Assembly (NCBI RefSeq): GCF_003201285.1
Contig: NZ_QICS01000016.1
Coordinates: 1 to 64,000, forward strand
DNA from: Lachnotalea glycerini
GTDB taxonomy: Bacteria; Bacillota; Clostridia; Lachnospirales; Lachnospiraceae
DNA length: 64,000 nucleotides
Reading direction: 5' to 3'
A program made the position numbers and the translations under genes. Positions within the stretch are counted from its first letter, which is position 1. The number at the start of each line of letters is the position of its first letter. Under the pieces are notes generated by a model that was not told where the DNA came from, searched no databases, and worked only from the letters and a program-made list of their open reading frames with translations. Shown here piece after piece: positions 1 through 9,900 of the stretch.

Positions 1-29
1 AAAACATTACTCACTTTTTATGAGAATTA

Positions 30-76
30 TAAAAGGCCGTAATCCAGTAAATACAGTGGATTCCAGCCTTTTTTAA
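30..76. terminator. imperfect hairpin with T-run at left edge
   Basis: AAGGC and AATCCA pair with TGGATT and GCCTT around a loop, and a run of T follows on the plus strand. It looks like the terminator of a plus-strand gene lying off the left edge, but that gene is not visible. Confidence 0.5.
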
Positions 77-257
77 CGTTACAACTGTCAAACATAAGAT
101 TATAACCTTTTTTTTAGTTCTTTTCAAGAACTTTATGTCATCTAACACATGATTTTATTCCTTTATTATTATCTTTTTTTATTTCTTTATTCGTAAGGTT
201 AAAATATATTCATATCTTTTCTCCACAATGTGGAAAAGCAAAAATAAAAATATACAA

Positions 258-295
258 CAAAATGGTTCCAGCACTTTGTGCGTAGAACCATTTTG
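258..295. terminator. hairpin downstream of the decarboxylase operon
   Basis: An 11-bp perfect stem (CAAAATGGTTC / GAACCATTTTG) encloses a second small stem GCAC-TTT-GTGC. It lies about 100 bp downstream of the last gene of the minus-strand operon. The T-run on the minus strand is weak, so it may be a terminator or an mRNA 3'-end stabiliser. The rest of bases 1-397 shows no gene. Confidence 0.5.
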
Positions 296-397
296 CCTAC
301 AGTCTGAGCAAAATATGAAAACTTCTGCTTTCCTTAATATATTTTATATAATGCACTCTATTCCAGAATGTGTGTAAAAATACAATCAATTCAATTA

Positions 398-1810
398 TTA
401 TACTGGATAAGAACCATTTGTAGTATCTGCAACAGCAGGGTCTACTTTTGTTTTCTGAGCTTGTCTGTATTTAAAAAATTCTGTTGCAACTTGAGGGAAT
501 AACGCGTAAGTTAATACGTCCTCATCCTGCTCTTTCCATTGCACCATTTCTGCTTCTATTGCAGACAGTTCATTTTCAAGCAAATCAGCCGGACGGCAAG
601 TTATTGGCTTCTTGTCTCCAATAACCTTTTTTTGAATCTCAGGATTAAATGGTTTAGCAGTAGCACCATATTCACCACTAAGTACTGCTTTTGTCTCCTT
701 TGTAGCCATTTTATAACGTTCTCCCATGAGTACATTAAATACAGCCTGAGTACCAACAATTTGTGAAGATGGTGTAACCAAAGGAGGTTCTCCTAAATCT
801 TTACGAACTCTTGGGATTTCTTCTAATACATCATAATATTTGTCTTCCGCATTTTGCTCTTTCAGCTGTGATACCATATTAGAAAGCATACCACCTGGTA
901 CCTGATATAATAATGTCTTAATATCAACACCTAATACTTTTGTATTCATAAGGCCGCTTGCTAATGCTTCTTCTCTCATTGGTCTAAAATATTCGGCGAT
1001 TTCAGCCAATAATTTTTGATCCAATCCTGTATCATATGGAGTTCCCTTGAATGTCTCTACCATAACCTCAGTGGCTGGCTGACTGGTACCCATTGAAAAC
1101 GGCGACATGGCAGTATCAATAATATCACAACCTGCTTCAACAGCCTTTAAGTAGGTCATGGAAGCTACACCACTGGTATAATGTGTATGCAGCTGAATAG
1201 GAATACTTACAGAATCCTTTAAAGCGCCAACAAGCTCTGTTGCCTTATAAGGAACTAAAAGTCCAGCCATATCTTTGATACAAAGTGAGCTTGCTCCCAT
1301 ATCCTCTACTTTTTTCGCCATACTTGTCCAGTAATCTAACGTATAGGCATCACCTAATGTATAGGAAAGAGCAACTTGCGAATGACCTTTTTCCTTACTA
1401 GTTGCCTTAACTGCTGTTTGTAAATTACGAATATCATTCATACAGTCAAAAATACGAATAATATCAATACCGTTTGCAATTGATTTCTGAACGAAATATT
1501 CTACAACGTCATCTGCATATGGACGATAGCCTAAAATATTCTGTCCTCTAAATAACATCTGTAATTTTGTATTTTTAAATCCGTCTCTTAATTTTCTTAA
1601 TCTTTCCCATGGATCTTCTTTCAAGAATCTGAGTGATGCATCAAAGGTAGCACCTCCCCAACATTCTACAGAATGATATCCAACCTTATCCATTTTCTTA
1701 ATTATTGGAAGCATTTGATCTGTTGTCATTCTTGTTGCAATTAATGACTGATGAGCATCACGTAAAACTGTTTCCATAATCTTTACTGGTTTCTTTTCAA
1801 TTTCTGCCAT
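398..1810 (-). CDS. oadA: oxaloacetate decarboxylase alpha / pyruvate carboxylase subunit B-type carboxyltransferase (5S-like)
   Basis: A 470-residue carboxyltransferase that moves CO2 between oxaloacetate/pyruvate and biotin. The N-terminus has the family motif ETVLRDAHQSLIATRM, where the Asp binds the metal, and the HMGL-like barrel continues with the PYC_OADA domain to about residue 460. HTHYTSG near residue 208 supplies the two metal-binding His. There is no C-terminal biotin domain: the protein stops where classical OadA has its linker, and the carrier is a separate gene in the same operon. The start follows AGGAGG. It is the last gene of a five-gene minus-strand operon. The family call is firm; the net reaction (decarboxylase or transcarboxylase) is open. 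Confidence 0.9.
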   Translation of the reverse strand: MAEIEKKPVKIMETVLRDAHQSLIATRMTTDQMLPIIKKMDKVGYHSVECWGGATFDASLRFLKEDPWERLRKLRDGFKNTKLQMLFRGQNILGYRPYADDVVEYFVQKSIANGIDIIRIFDCMNDIRNLQTAVKATSKEKGHSQVALSYTLGDAYTLDYWTSMAKKVEDMGASSLCIKDMAGLLVPYKATELVGALKDSVSIPIQLHTHYTSGVASMTYLKAVEAGCDIIDTAMSPFSMGTSQPATEVMVETFKGTPYDTGLDQKLLAEIAEYFRPMREEALASGLMNTKVLGVDIKTLLYQVPGGMLSNMVSQLKEQNAEDKYYDVLEEIPRVRKDLGEPPLVTPSSQIVGTQAVFNVLMGERYKMATKETKAVLSGEYGATAKPFNPEIQKKVIGDKKPITCRPADLLENELSAIEAEMVQWKEQDEDVLTYALFPQVATEFFKYRQAQKTKVDPAVADTTNGSYPV

Positions 1811-1849
1811 TATGTTAACCTCCTGCGAATTATTATCTGTTATATAGGA

Positions 1850-3004
1850 TTATAATCCTACGCCAAAAATAGCCATGAATGTTCCGGCTGCTACTGCGGT
1901 TCCAATAACACCTGCTACGTTAGGTCCCATAGCATGCATTAGTAAAAAGTTTGTAGGATCCGCCTCTGCACCAACCTTTTGTGAAACTCTGGCTGCCATC
2001 GGAACAGCTGATACACCTGCCGAACCAATCAACGGATTTACTTTTCCACCTGTTACTTTACACATAATTTTACCAAACCATACTCCGCCAGCGGTACCAA
2101 ATGCAAAAGCAATTAAGCCTAAAACAACAATTTTTAATGTATTTGTATTCAAGAAAGCTTCTGCGCTTGTAGTCGCACCAACTGAAGTACCAAGCAATAT
2201 AACTACGATGTACATAAGTGCATTCGCTGCTGTATCCGTAAGCTGTCTAACAACACCTGATTCTTTAAATAAATTACCTAACATAAGCATACCTACAAGA
2301 GGTGCTGTGGTTGGTAAAATCAATACTACTACAATAGTAACAATAACTGGGAACAGAATTTTTTCTAATTTAGAAACTGGTCTAAGCTGTCCCATCTTGA
2401 TTTCTCTTTCTTCTTTCGTTGTAAATAGTTTCATAATCGGTGGCTGTATAATAGGCACAAGAGACATATAAGAATATGCCGCAACCGCTATAGGTCCCAT
2501 CAAAGCAGTCTGACCCAATTTTCCTGCAAGGAAAATTGAAGTAGGACCATCTGCTCCTCCTATTATAGATACCGCTGCCGCTGCCTTATCATTAAAGCCT
2601 AATAAAATAGCTAATAAATAAGCCACAAAGATACCAAGCTGTGCCGCTGCTCCAAGTAAAAAGCTTCTTGGATTTGCAATTAGTGGACCAAAGTCTGTCA
2701 TCGCTCCGACTCCTAAGAAAATAAGTGAAGGAAGAATTGACCACTCATCCATCAAATAGAAATAATGCAATAATCCGCCTACTCCATTTGATGAATCCTC
2801 AATTGATAACATAATATCAGGATATAAATTAACTAATAGCATACCAAATGAGATAGGAACCAACAACAATGGTTCATACTCTTTTTTTACCGCTAAATAC
2901 AAGAAAATCAATGCTACTACGACCATCAAATAGTTTCCCCAAGTCAAATTGAAGAACGCTGTCTGGTGAAGCAGATTTCCCATGGTGTCTAATACGTAAT
3001 CCAT
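1850..3004 (-). CDS. oadB: Na+-translocating decarboxylase beta subunit
   Basis: A 384-residue polytopic membrane protein of the OadB/MmdB/GcdB family, which decarboxylates carboxybiotin and pumps Na+ outward. About ten hydrophobic segments are visible. The conserved motif GGADGPTSIF (about residues 150-160), with its essential Asp, and the GTSVGATTSAEAFLN segment are present. I start at the ATG at 3004 because GGGAGG lies 6 bases upstream of it; the ATG at 3019 overlaps that ribosome site. It sits between the biotin carrier and oadA genes, 39 bp from the latter, so the pump and carboxyltransferases are co-expressed. Confidence 0.93.
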   Translation of the reverse strand: MDYVLDTMGNLLHQTAFFNLTWGNYLMVVVALIFLYLAVKKEYEPLLLVPISFGMLLVNLYPDIMLSIEDSSNGVGGLLHYFYLMDEWSILPSLIFLGVGAMTDFGPLIANPRSFLLGAAAQLGIFVAYLLAILLGFNDKAAAAVSIIGGADGPTSIFLAGKLGQTALMGPIAVAAYSYMSLVPIIQPPIMKLFTTKEEREIKMGQLRPVSKLEKILFPVIVTIVVVLILPTTAPLVGMLMLGNLFKESGVVRQLTDTAANALMYIVVILLGTSVGATTSAEAFLNTNTLKIVVLGLIAFAFGTAGGVWFGKIMCKVTGGKVNPLIGSAGVSAVPMAARVSQKVGAEADPTNFLLMHAMGPNVAGVIGTAVAAGTFMAIFGVGL

Positions 3005-3117
3005 TTTTTTACCTCCCATTAGATTTTATGCAATATATTTAATTGCTTTGGGAATTCACATATCTTCATATATTGAAATAGACACACCATACTTTGCTGT
3101 CTCTATCCTCGTGAATC

Positions 3118-3486
3118 CTAGTTTAATGTTGCCAAAGTTGCCCCTGCCTCTATTGCATCACCTACAGCTACATCAATACTAGCAACTGTTCCATCCTCTG
3201 GAGCAACAACTGGAATTTCCATCTTCATTGCTTCAATGATAACAACAGCGTCACCTTTTTTAACAGCCTGTCCAACATTTGCTTCGATTTTAAATACTTT
3301 TCCTGCTGCACCTGCTTCTATCTTAATAGAACCTGCACTGCCTGCTGTTTTTGGAGCTGCTACTGCTTTAGGAGTTGCTACTGGCATTGTCTTTTTAGGC
3401 GCTGCTACAGCAGTACTACCTGCTTGTCCTTCTTCTACTGTTACATCATATACGTTTCCATTTACGGTAATTGTATAATTCTTCAT
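3118..3486 (-). CDS. biotin carboxyl carrier protein of the decarboxylase complex
   Basis: A 122-residue biotin carrier. Residues 1-18 form a short N-terminal strand region seen in transcarboxylase 1.3S and gcdC-type carriers. Residues 25-52 are an Ala/Pro/Lys-rich flexible linker, and residues 53-122 form the biotinyl domain with EAMKM, biotinylated at Lys88. The carrier would shuttle CO2 between the two soluble carboxyltransferases encoded at either end of the operon and OadB in the membrane. AGGAGG precedes the ATG. It is the only biotin carrier visible in the window, so both carboxyltransferases probably share it. Confidence 0.93.
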   Translation of the reverse strand: MKNYTITVNGNVYDVTVEEGQAGSTAVAAPKKTMPVATPKAVAAPKTAGSAGSIKIEAGAAGKVFKIEANVGQAVKKGDAVVIIEAMKMEIPVVAPEDGTVASIDVAVGDAIEAGATLATLN

Positions 3487-3522
3487 CGTTTTATATCCTC
3501 CTATTCATAAGGCCTTCTGCCA

Positions 3523-4254
3523 TTATCTCGTTTTAGTCGTTCTTCTTTTTATTGATCTTACTACAAAACCATCGATTGAAGTATTCATAGATGTTGCAAG
3601 AGCTGCTGATATAGCTGCCACCACCTCTAAATCATCCACAAGTTCCTCAACCTTTTCTTCTATTACTGGATTTCTGGACACAGTCGTTGTTTCTAGCTGA
3701 TTAACCTTCTTCTTATTTTTCATTTTTTCTTCCCATCTATTAATGTAGGAAAATAACGAAATTAAAGTTGAAATTAAAATTAAGATAACAAAAACTGTAC
3801 CCATTCCCATGATAGTATTCAAACCAGCTTTTTTCATTGTCTCACCTATTGTATATTCTTTGTCAGTTGTAATACTTGTAACTGATAAATTTTCATCATA
3901 TACAACAGTCAAAATTAAATCTCTTTTTGAATAGTTTACCTTTAATACTGTAGTAATGGTACCTTTGCTCTCATTAATGGAAAAGTCACCAATTTCTACA
4001 TAATCACCTAAATCATCTTTAATTTCAGACCATGATTTAACGGCTTCGGATATAATTGCATCATCGCTCTCCATGTATTGCTTAAGCTCATCATCAGTAA
4101 AACCGGATATACTGGTATACAGGCTCTCTGAATTAGATTTAAAGTCATCCTCTGTATAACCATTATAAGATTGGGTTTCACTGCTCGCATTTGCCACTGC
4201 TGTCATGGAAAGAATACTGGTAATCATACATAATATCATTAATAATTTTTTCAT
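3523..4254 (-). CDS. OadG-family gamma subunit with secreted N-terminal domain
   Basis: A 243-residue protein. It has an N-terminal signal peptide (MKKLLMILCMITSILSMTAVANA), an extracytoplasmic segment of about 115 residues, and a single transmembrane helix near residues 145-170 (GMGTVFVILILISTLISL) followed by a charged stretch and a cytoplasmic tail. OadG-type subunits have the helix and tail and assemble the alpha and beta subunits. The extra N-terminal domain is larger than in classical OadG of about 80-90 residues, but similar long forms are common in Clostridia. I use the ATG at 4254, with GAGGTG 9 bases upstream, rather than the GTG inside that site. Its position between the carboxyltransferase and the biotin carrier supports the call. 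Confidence 0.8.
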   Translation of the reverse strand: MKKLLMILCMITSILSMTAVANASSETQSYNGYTEDDFKSNSESLYTSISGFTDDELKQYMESDDAIISEAVKSWSEIKDDLGDYVEIGDFSINESKGTITTVLKVNYSKRDLILTVVYDENLSVTSITTDKEYTIGETMKKAGLNTIMGMGTVFVILILISTLISLFSYINRWEEKMKNKKKVNQLETTTVSRNPVIEEKVEELVDDLEVVAAISAALATSMNTSIDGFVVRSIKRRTTKTR

Positions 4255-4271
4255 ATTAAGCATCACCTCAT

Positions 4272-5708
4272 TTAAACCGTACCGTGTTTTTTCCCGGGAC
4301 GATCCTCTTTCTTTGTAAACAACATTTCAAATGCACCAATTACATACTTTCTTGTATCCTGTGCTTCAATGATACTATCTACATAGCCTCTCTTAGCTGC
4401 TGATACAACACTTGATTGTAGTTCACTATATTGAGCTGCTTTTTCATCAATCACGCCAGCGGCAGCAGCAGGATACATAATCTTAGCTGCTAGTTTAGCA
4501 TCCATCATCCCAATTTCAGCTTTAGGCCAAGCATATACAATATCAGCTCCGATTGATTTGCTATTCATCGTAATATAAGCGCTTCCATAGGCCTTTCCTA
4601 TAACCACGTTTACTTTCGGAACATTTGCATTTGCAAATGCATAAGTTAATTTTGCAACAGCCTTTGCAATCTTTTTCTCTGAATCTAACGTTGCTTCAAA
4701 TCCTGTAGCGTTGGTAAATGATAGAACTGGTATATTAAAGGCATTACAAAAATTAATGAATTCAGCAGCTTTTTCGCAGCCTTGTGGACTTAGCACTGAA
4801 TCATATTCTTTGTCCAAGTTTCCATCCAATGCAAATACCTGCGTGCGGTTCGCAACACAGCCAACCGTTACTCCATTTAATTTAATAAATCCAGTAACCA
4901 TAGATTTCGCATAGTCGGATTTCACCTCAACAAAAATATTTTCATCTGCAATATTCGAAATCAAGATTGATGTATCACCTGTACAGTTTTCAATATCTGC
5001 ACAAATACGATTTAAATCGTCATTACATTCTTCATATGACATATCATCTTCATTGTTTGCAGGCAACATGGTAACTAATTGTCTGATTTGCGCAAAAATA
5101 TCTGATTCAGCTCCTGTAAAATCAACAATACCACTTTCTTCACTTTGAAATTTTGCTGATGCACTATTGCATTTTTCTTCTGTATTTCCTGCCAATGCAT
5201 TCGGAGTATTCATAAACAACTTAGCATTTTTTTCTTCCATAAATGTAAAGTCTGAAAGAGTCGGAACTACTGCCAGTCCGCCACCACAATTTCCAAAAAT
5301 TGCTGTAATCTGTGGAACTACTCCGGATGCTAAGGATTGTTTTAAATAAATTTCCCCAAAACCATTTAATGCATCTGTTGCTTCTTGAAGTCTTAAACCT
5401 GCACAATCAATTAAACCAATTACAGGTGCTCCCATTTTCATCGCCATATCATAGATATTCGCAATTTTTTTAGCATGCATTTCACCTATTGAACCGTTAA
5501 GAACTGATGCATCCTGACTATATATGTATACAAGGTTGCCATCAATAACTCCATATCCGGTTACTACTCCATCTGCAGGGGTCTCGTTTTGCTGTAAGTT
5601 GAAATCAGTTGATCTAGCAGTTACAAGTCCACCAATTTCAACAAAACTGTTCTCATCTAGTAAGGAATTAATTCTTACTATTGCTGAGTTTTGTGCTGTA
5701 TTACTCAT
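4272..5708 (-). CDS. acyl-CoA carboxyltransferase subunit (MmdA / 12S-like)
   Basis: A 478-residue member of the carboxyltransferase family of propionyl-CoA carboxylase beta, MmdA and transcarboxylase 12S. Both crotonase-like halves are visible. The first contains GNCGGGLAVVPTLSDF, near the CoA oxyanion site, and the second contains GKAYGSAYITMNSK and YAWPKAEIGMM. It is about 30 residues shorter than typical MmdA (about 510), and the first glycine-rich loop departs from the usual GPCAGGAVYSPA pattern, so the acyl-CoA specificity is uncertain. It is the first gene of the operon, preceded by GGAGG and a plausible promoter. Methylmalonyl-CoA is the likeliest substrate by family. Confidence 0.85.
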   Translation of the reverse strand: MSNTAQNSAIVRINSLLDENSFVEIGGLVTARSTDFNLQQNETPADGVVTGYGVIDGNLVYIYSQDASVLNGSIGEMHAKKIANIYDMAMKMGAPVIGLIDCAGLRLQEATDALNGFGEIYLKQSLASGVVPQITAIFGNCGGGLAVVPTLSDFTFMEEKNAKLFMNTPNALAGNTEEKCNSASAKFQSEESGIVDFTGAESDIFAQIRQLVTMLPANNEDDMSYEECNDDLNRICADIENCTGDTSILISNIADENIFVEVKSDYAKSMVTGFIKLNGVTVGCVANRTQVFALDGNLDKEYDSVLSPQGCEKAAEFINFCNAFNIPVLSFTNATGFEATLDSEKKIAKAVAKLTYAFANANVPKVNVVIGKAYGSAYITMNSKSIGADIVYAWPKAEIGMMDAKLAAKIMYPAAAAGVIDEKAAQYSELQSSVVSAAKRGYVDSIIEAQDTRKYVIGAFEMLFTKKEDRPGKKHGTV

Positions 5709-5732
5709 TCTTCAGCCCTCCATTTTTTCTAT

Positions 5733-5762
5733 TTTATAAAAGTAAAACCAATTTTCTGCCAA
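5733..5762 (-). promoter_or_regulatory. candidate sigma-A promoter of the decarboxylase operon
   Basis: On the minus strand TTGGCA, an 18-bp spacer, then TATAAA, about 25 bp upstream of the first gene. Both boxes are one or two bases off consensus. Confidence 0.45.
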
Positions 5763-5872
5763 TTATAATTGTATCTCTTTTTTTTATAAATTACAAGGGG
5801 GTTTGACAATATTTTAACTACTAATTATACATATTAATACTAGAAATTATACATTTTTTGTCTAATTACATA

Positions 5873-5911
5873 GAAAAAACAGGTTGAAAAATATTTTCTT
5901 CAGCCTGTTTC
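5873..5911 (-). terminator. rho-independent terminator of the 5.9-kb lipoprotein gene
   Basis: On the minus strand AACAGG-C-TGAA pairs with TTCA-A-CCTGTT, followed by T6. It lies directly downstream of the gene ending at 5918. Confidence 0.75.
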
Positions 5912-5917
5912 CAATTA

Positions 5918-6613
5918 CTAACTATTTTCTAACTCGATAATAATAAAGTCACCCAAATCATGAGGTACTTCAATGCATAAATGTAATCTTCCATCTTGAT
6001 AAAATGAATACCCGAAAGGTTGATTATTATCTTCACTATAATCAAAATTCATTAACATCTCTGCTAATAATTCTTCATTATCAAATGCGCTATAGATATA
6101 ATCTATAAACTTTTCTTTTATTGTTGTTTCAATTTGAAATCCCTGATTATTGTATATTTTTTCCGCCAGTTGATTAACATCTGCCCGGTCACAAAGTCTT
6201 ATACTGTCACCCGTCTCTAATGATATATTATATGTATAGATAAAACTAAATGGTTGTGTTGCACCATCATAATGGCAACTGCCCACCATCTTGATTGATA
6301 ATTCATCCTCGCTGCTTGAAACCACTTCATAATCCAAGTTATAAACATCATTTTCAGTCAACAGATCCAAATCGCTAGTTATCTTTTCTTGAATAATACC
6401 ATTCCATTTATCTTCAATTTTTGAATTTACTAGGTTAATTAGCTTTGGGTATTTAATACAAATATTATCTTTTGTAATTAATACCTCTTCAATATTAGCT
6501 AAATCTGTTTTAGTTGCAGTTTCTGATGATTCCTTCCACTCGTTCTCTTTTTGACAACCCGCCAAAAGGCATATTGCACCTAGTACTAATGAAAATACTA
6601 TTACTTTCTTCAT
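5918..6613 (-). CDS. predicted lipoprotein, DUF3298/RsiV-like fold possible
   Basis: A 231-residue exported lipoprotein. The hydrophobic signal ends in LLAGC, so Cys19 would be lipidated and the protein anchored on the outer membrane face. The body alternates short strands and acidic stretches (KYPKLINLVNSKIEDKW, later FIYTYNISLETGDSIRLCD), which resembles DUF3298/DUF4163 (RsiV-like) proteins, but I cannot confirm this by eye. The ATG at 6613 is used because GAGGG lies 7 bases upstream; the ATG at 6619 touches it. It is a single-gene unit with its own terminator, and its function is unknown. Confidence 0.7.
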   Translation of the reverse strand: MKKVIVFSLVLGAICLLAGCQKENEWKESSETATKTDLANIEEVLITKDNICIKYPKLINLVNSKIEDKWNGIIQEKITSDLDLLTENDVYNLDYEVVSSSEDELSIKMVGSCHYDGATQPFSFIYTYNISLETGDSIRLCDRADVNQLAEKIYNNQGFQIETTIKEKFIDYIYSAFDNEELLAEMLMNFDYSEDNNQPFGYSFYQDGRLHLCIEVPHDLGDFIIIELENS

Positions 6614-6939
6614 TATCATCCCTCAGTTCGCTTATAAACATATAGCATTAACTTTTTTAATTATATTGCTATTAAACTTCATATATTATACATCATTCTT
6701 ATGGTTCCTTTGATAATCACATCCCCATTTATTTATACTAGTAATCCTTGATAACTATAACACATTACTTTTGAATTTACTATAATATACTTTAAGTTTT
6801 AAACAATTTGAAAGGTTTTATTAATGAAATTCATACTGTTACCTTATTTTAAAACAAGATGAGATGATTATTCTACTATTTTGCCATAATAGCAAACAAG
6901 CCCTCATAAATGGGGGCTTGTTTGCTTAAAAGTTACCTA
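6614..6939. other. intergenic region, hairpin only
   Basis: A 326-bp AT-rich gap. Apart from the nifJ terminator hairpin at 6891-6926 I see no ORF with a ribosome site and no RNA element. It must carry the minus-strand promoter of the lipoprotein gene, but no convincing pair of boxes stood out. Confidence 0.5.
6891..6926. terminator. strong hairpin downstream of nifJ
   Basis: A 13-bp perfect stem (AGCAAACAAGCCC / GGGCTTGTTTGCT) lies 14 bp past the nifJ stop. No long T-run follows on the minus strand, so termination strength is uncertain. Confidence 0.65.
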
Positions 6940-9900
6940 CTATTCAGCAGTATCGTATAACTTCGTTAACTTATTTAAATGTTCAAATTTTTCAGCTGCT
7001 AATTTTTCTGATTGACCAAATAGCTCTTGTGCTCTTTCTGCATTTTGCTTCATTAATGAACTATAACGAACTTCATTTGTTAAGAATTCCTGATAGCTTG
7101 TTGTAGGTGCTTTGCTATCTAATGTGAATGGATTCTTTCCTTCTGCTTTTAGTCTTGGATCGAATCGGAATAAATTCCAATATCCTGAAGTTACTGCTTT
7201 CTTTTCTTCAGTTTGTGCTCCAGTCATTCCACCCTTAATTCCATGATTAATACATGGTGCATAAGCAATAATGATTGAAGGTCCATTGTAGCTTTCTGCT
7301 TCATTCATAGCCTTGATACATTGATTCATATCTGCGCCTTGTGCAATTTGTGCCACATATACATAGCCATAGCTCATCGCAATTTGTGCAAGGTCTTTCT
7401 TTTTAACAGCTTTACCGCCTGCTGCAAACTGTGCAACTGCTCCAAGTGGAGTGGACTTAGATGATTGTCCTCCGGTATTAGAGTAAACTTCTGTATCAAA
7501 TACTAAAATATTTACATCCTGTCCACTAGCTATAACATGGTCTAAACCGCCAAATCCTATGTCGTAAGCCCAGCCGTCTCCACCAAATATCCATTGTGAC
7601 TTTTTAGAAATAAAGTCTTTTTTTGCCAATATTTCCTTAGCAGCTTTACTTCCTTCTTTTCCTAATGCATTGATTAACTCAGCTGTAGCAACTGCATTTT
7701 CTGCACCTGACTCAAAAGTATCTGCATACTTCTTAGCCGAATCCTTTAATGTTGCGTCTTTAGTGTCTGCTGCTAATGCTTCTATCTTATTCTTTAAGCT
7801 ATTTCTTAATGCAAGCTGAGCTAATTTCATTCCATAACCAAACTCTGCATTATCTTCAAATAATGAATTTGACCAAGCTGGTCCGCATCCTGCTTTATTA
7901 ACTGTATAAGGTGTGGAAGGTGATGAATTACCCCAGATTGAAGAACAACCTGTTGCATTAGCAATATACATTCTATCCCCAAATAACTGAGTTACTAATT
8001 TAGCATATGGTGTTTCTCCACATCCTGCACAAGCTCCTGAGAACTCAAGTAATGGTTGCTTAAATTGACTTCCTTTTACTGTAGTAGCTTTGTATTTATC
8101 AATTACTTCTTGCTTTTCTCCAACCTTTAATGCATAGTTAGCCATTTCCTGCTCATGAATCTGCGTATCCAATGGTTTCATAACAAGAGCTTTTGCACCC
8201 TTTTTACCTGGGCAAACATTTGCACATGAACCACAGCCTGTACAATCTAATGCAGAAACGGTTACTGCAAACTTGAACTTATCAAGTCCTGTCAATGGTA
8301 ATGTCTTCGCTCCAGTTGGTGCATTGGCAGCTTCTTCATCTGTCATAGCCACTGGTCTGATAACTGCATGAGGACAAACATAAGAGCAGAAATTACATTG
8401 TATACAATTCTCTGGAATCCATTCTGGCACATCAATTGCAATACCACGTTTTTCATATGCTGAAGTTCCTGAAGGTGTAGTACCATCTGCATATTCCTTA
8501 AATGCTGAAACAGGAAGTGCGTTTCCATTTACTTTATTCACTTGACTTTGAATATTTTTAACAAAATCTACTACTTCTTTTCTTCCTTCTACACTGATAT
8601 CTTCTGAAGCAGAATCCTTTGCATTAGCCCATGATGCTGGAATTTCTATTTTAACAGCTTCCTCTGCTCCTCGTTCTATTGCCTGATAATTCATATTAAC
8701 AATCGCATCACCTTTTTTGCCATATGAATATTTAGCTGCTGCTTTCATGTATCCAATTGCATCTTCAACTGGTATGATCTGAGATAATTTAAAGAATGCA
8801 GATTGAAGTATTGTATTAATACGACCACCAAGTCCGATTTCTTTACCTAATTTTATACCATCAATGGTATAGAAATTAATGTTATGTGTAGCTAAATATC
8901 TCTTCGTGTGAGCAGGCAGCTCTTTTTCTAGTTCTTCTAAAGTCCAACCGCAATTTAATAAGAAAGTTCCGCCATCCTTTAAATCTTCAACCATATTAAA
9001 TTTATGAACATAAGAAGGATTATGACATGCCACAAAGTTCGCTTTATTTACCAAATAGGTGGAACGAATTGGCTCTGTACCAAATCTTAAGTGAGATACA
9101 GTAACACCGCCTGATTTCTTAGAATCGTAATCAAAATAAGCCTGTGCATACTGATCTGTATTGTCTCCAATTATTTTGATTGAGTTCTTGTTTGCACCAA
9201 CGGTACCGTCTGAACCTAATCCCCAGAATTTACAGCTTTTAATCTTATCGCTAGATGAATCAAAGCTATTATCTACCTCTAGTGATAAATTAGTAACATC
9301 ATCATGAATACCTATGGTAAAGCTTTCTTTTGAAGAATTATCAAATACAGCTTTAACCTGAGCGGGTGTAGTATCTTTTGAGCCCAAACCATATCTGCCC
9401 TTAAATACAGGAATATCTTTGAATTTTGTATTCTTCAATGCTGCAAATACATCTAAGTATAACGGTTCACCTATTGATCCTGGCTCCTTTGTTCTGTCTA
9501 ATACGCTAATCTGCTTTACAGAATCTGGAATAGCTTTAAGAAAATGTTCTATGCTAAATGGTCTGTAAAGTCTTACTTTAATCACACCAACTTTTTCTCC
9601 TGCTGCAATTAATGCATCAATTGTCTCTTCAATCGTTTCACAAACAGAACCCATAGCAACGATTACGTGTTCTGCATTTTTTGCTCCGTAATAGTTAAAT
9701 AAGCTATAATCTGTTCCAAGCTTGGCATTAACTTTGCCCATATATTCTTCAACAACTGCTGGTAATTTATTGTAGTATTCATTTGAAGCTTCTTTTGCCT
9801 GAAAGAAAATATCAGGGTTTTGTGCTGAACCTCTGTGACATGGATGATTTGGATTAAGTGCATTTGCTCTGAATTCATCAATCGAATCCTGATCTACCAT

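Noticed and set aside
1875-2471. Long plus-strand ORF opposite oadB
   Set aside because: It is a shadow of the reverse frame of a real gene; its translation is Pro/Thr/Ile-rich and lacks a ribosome site.
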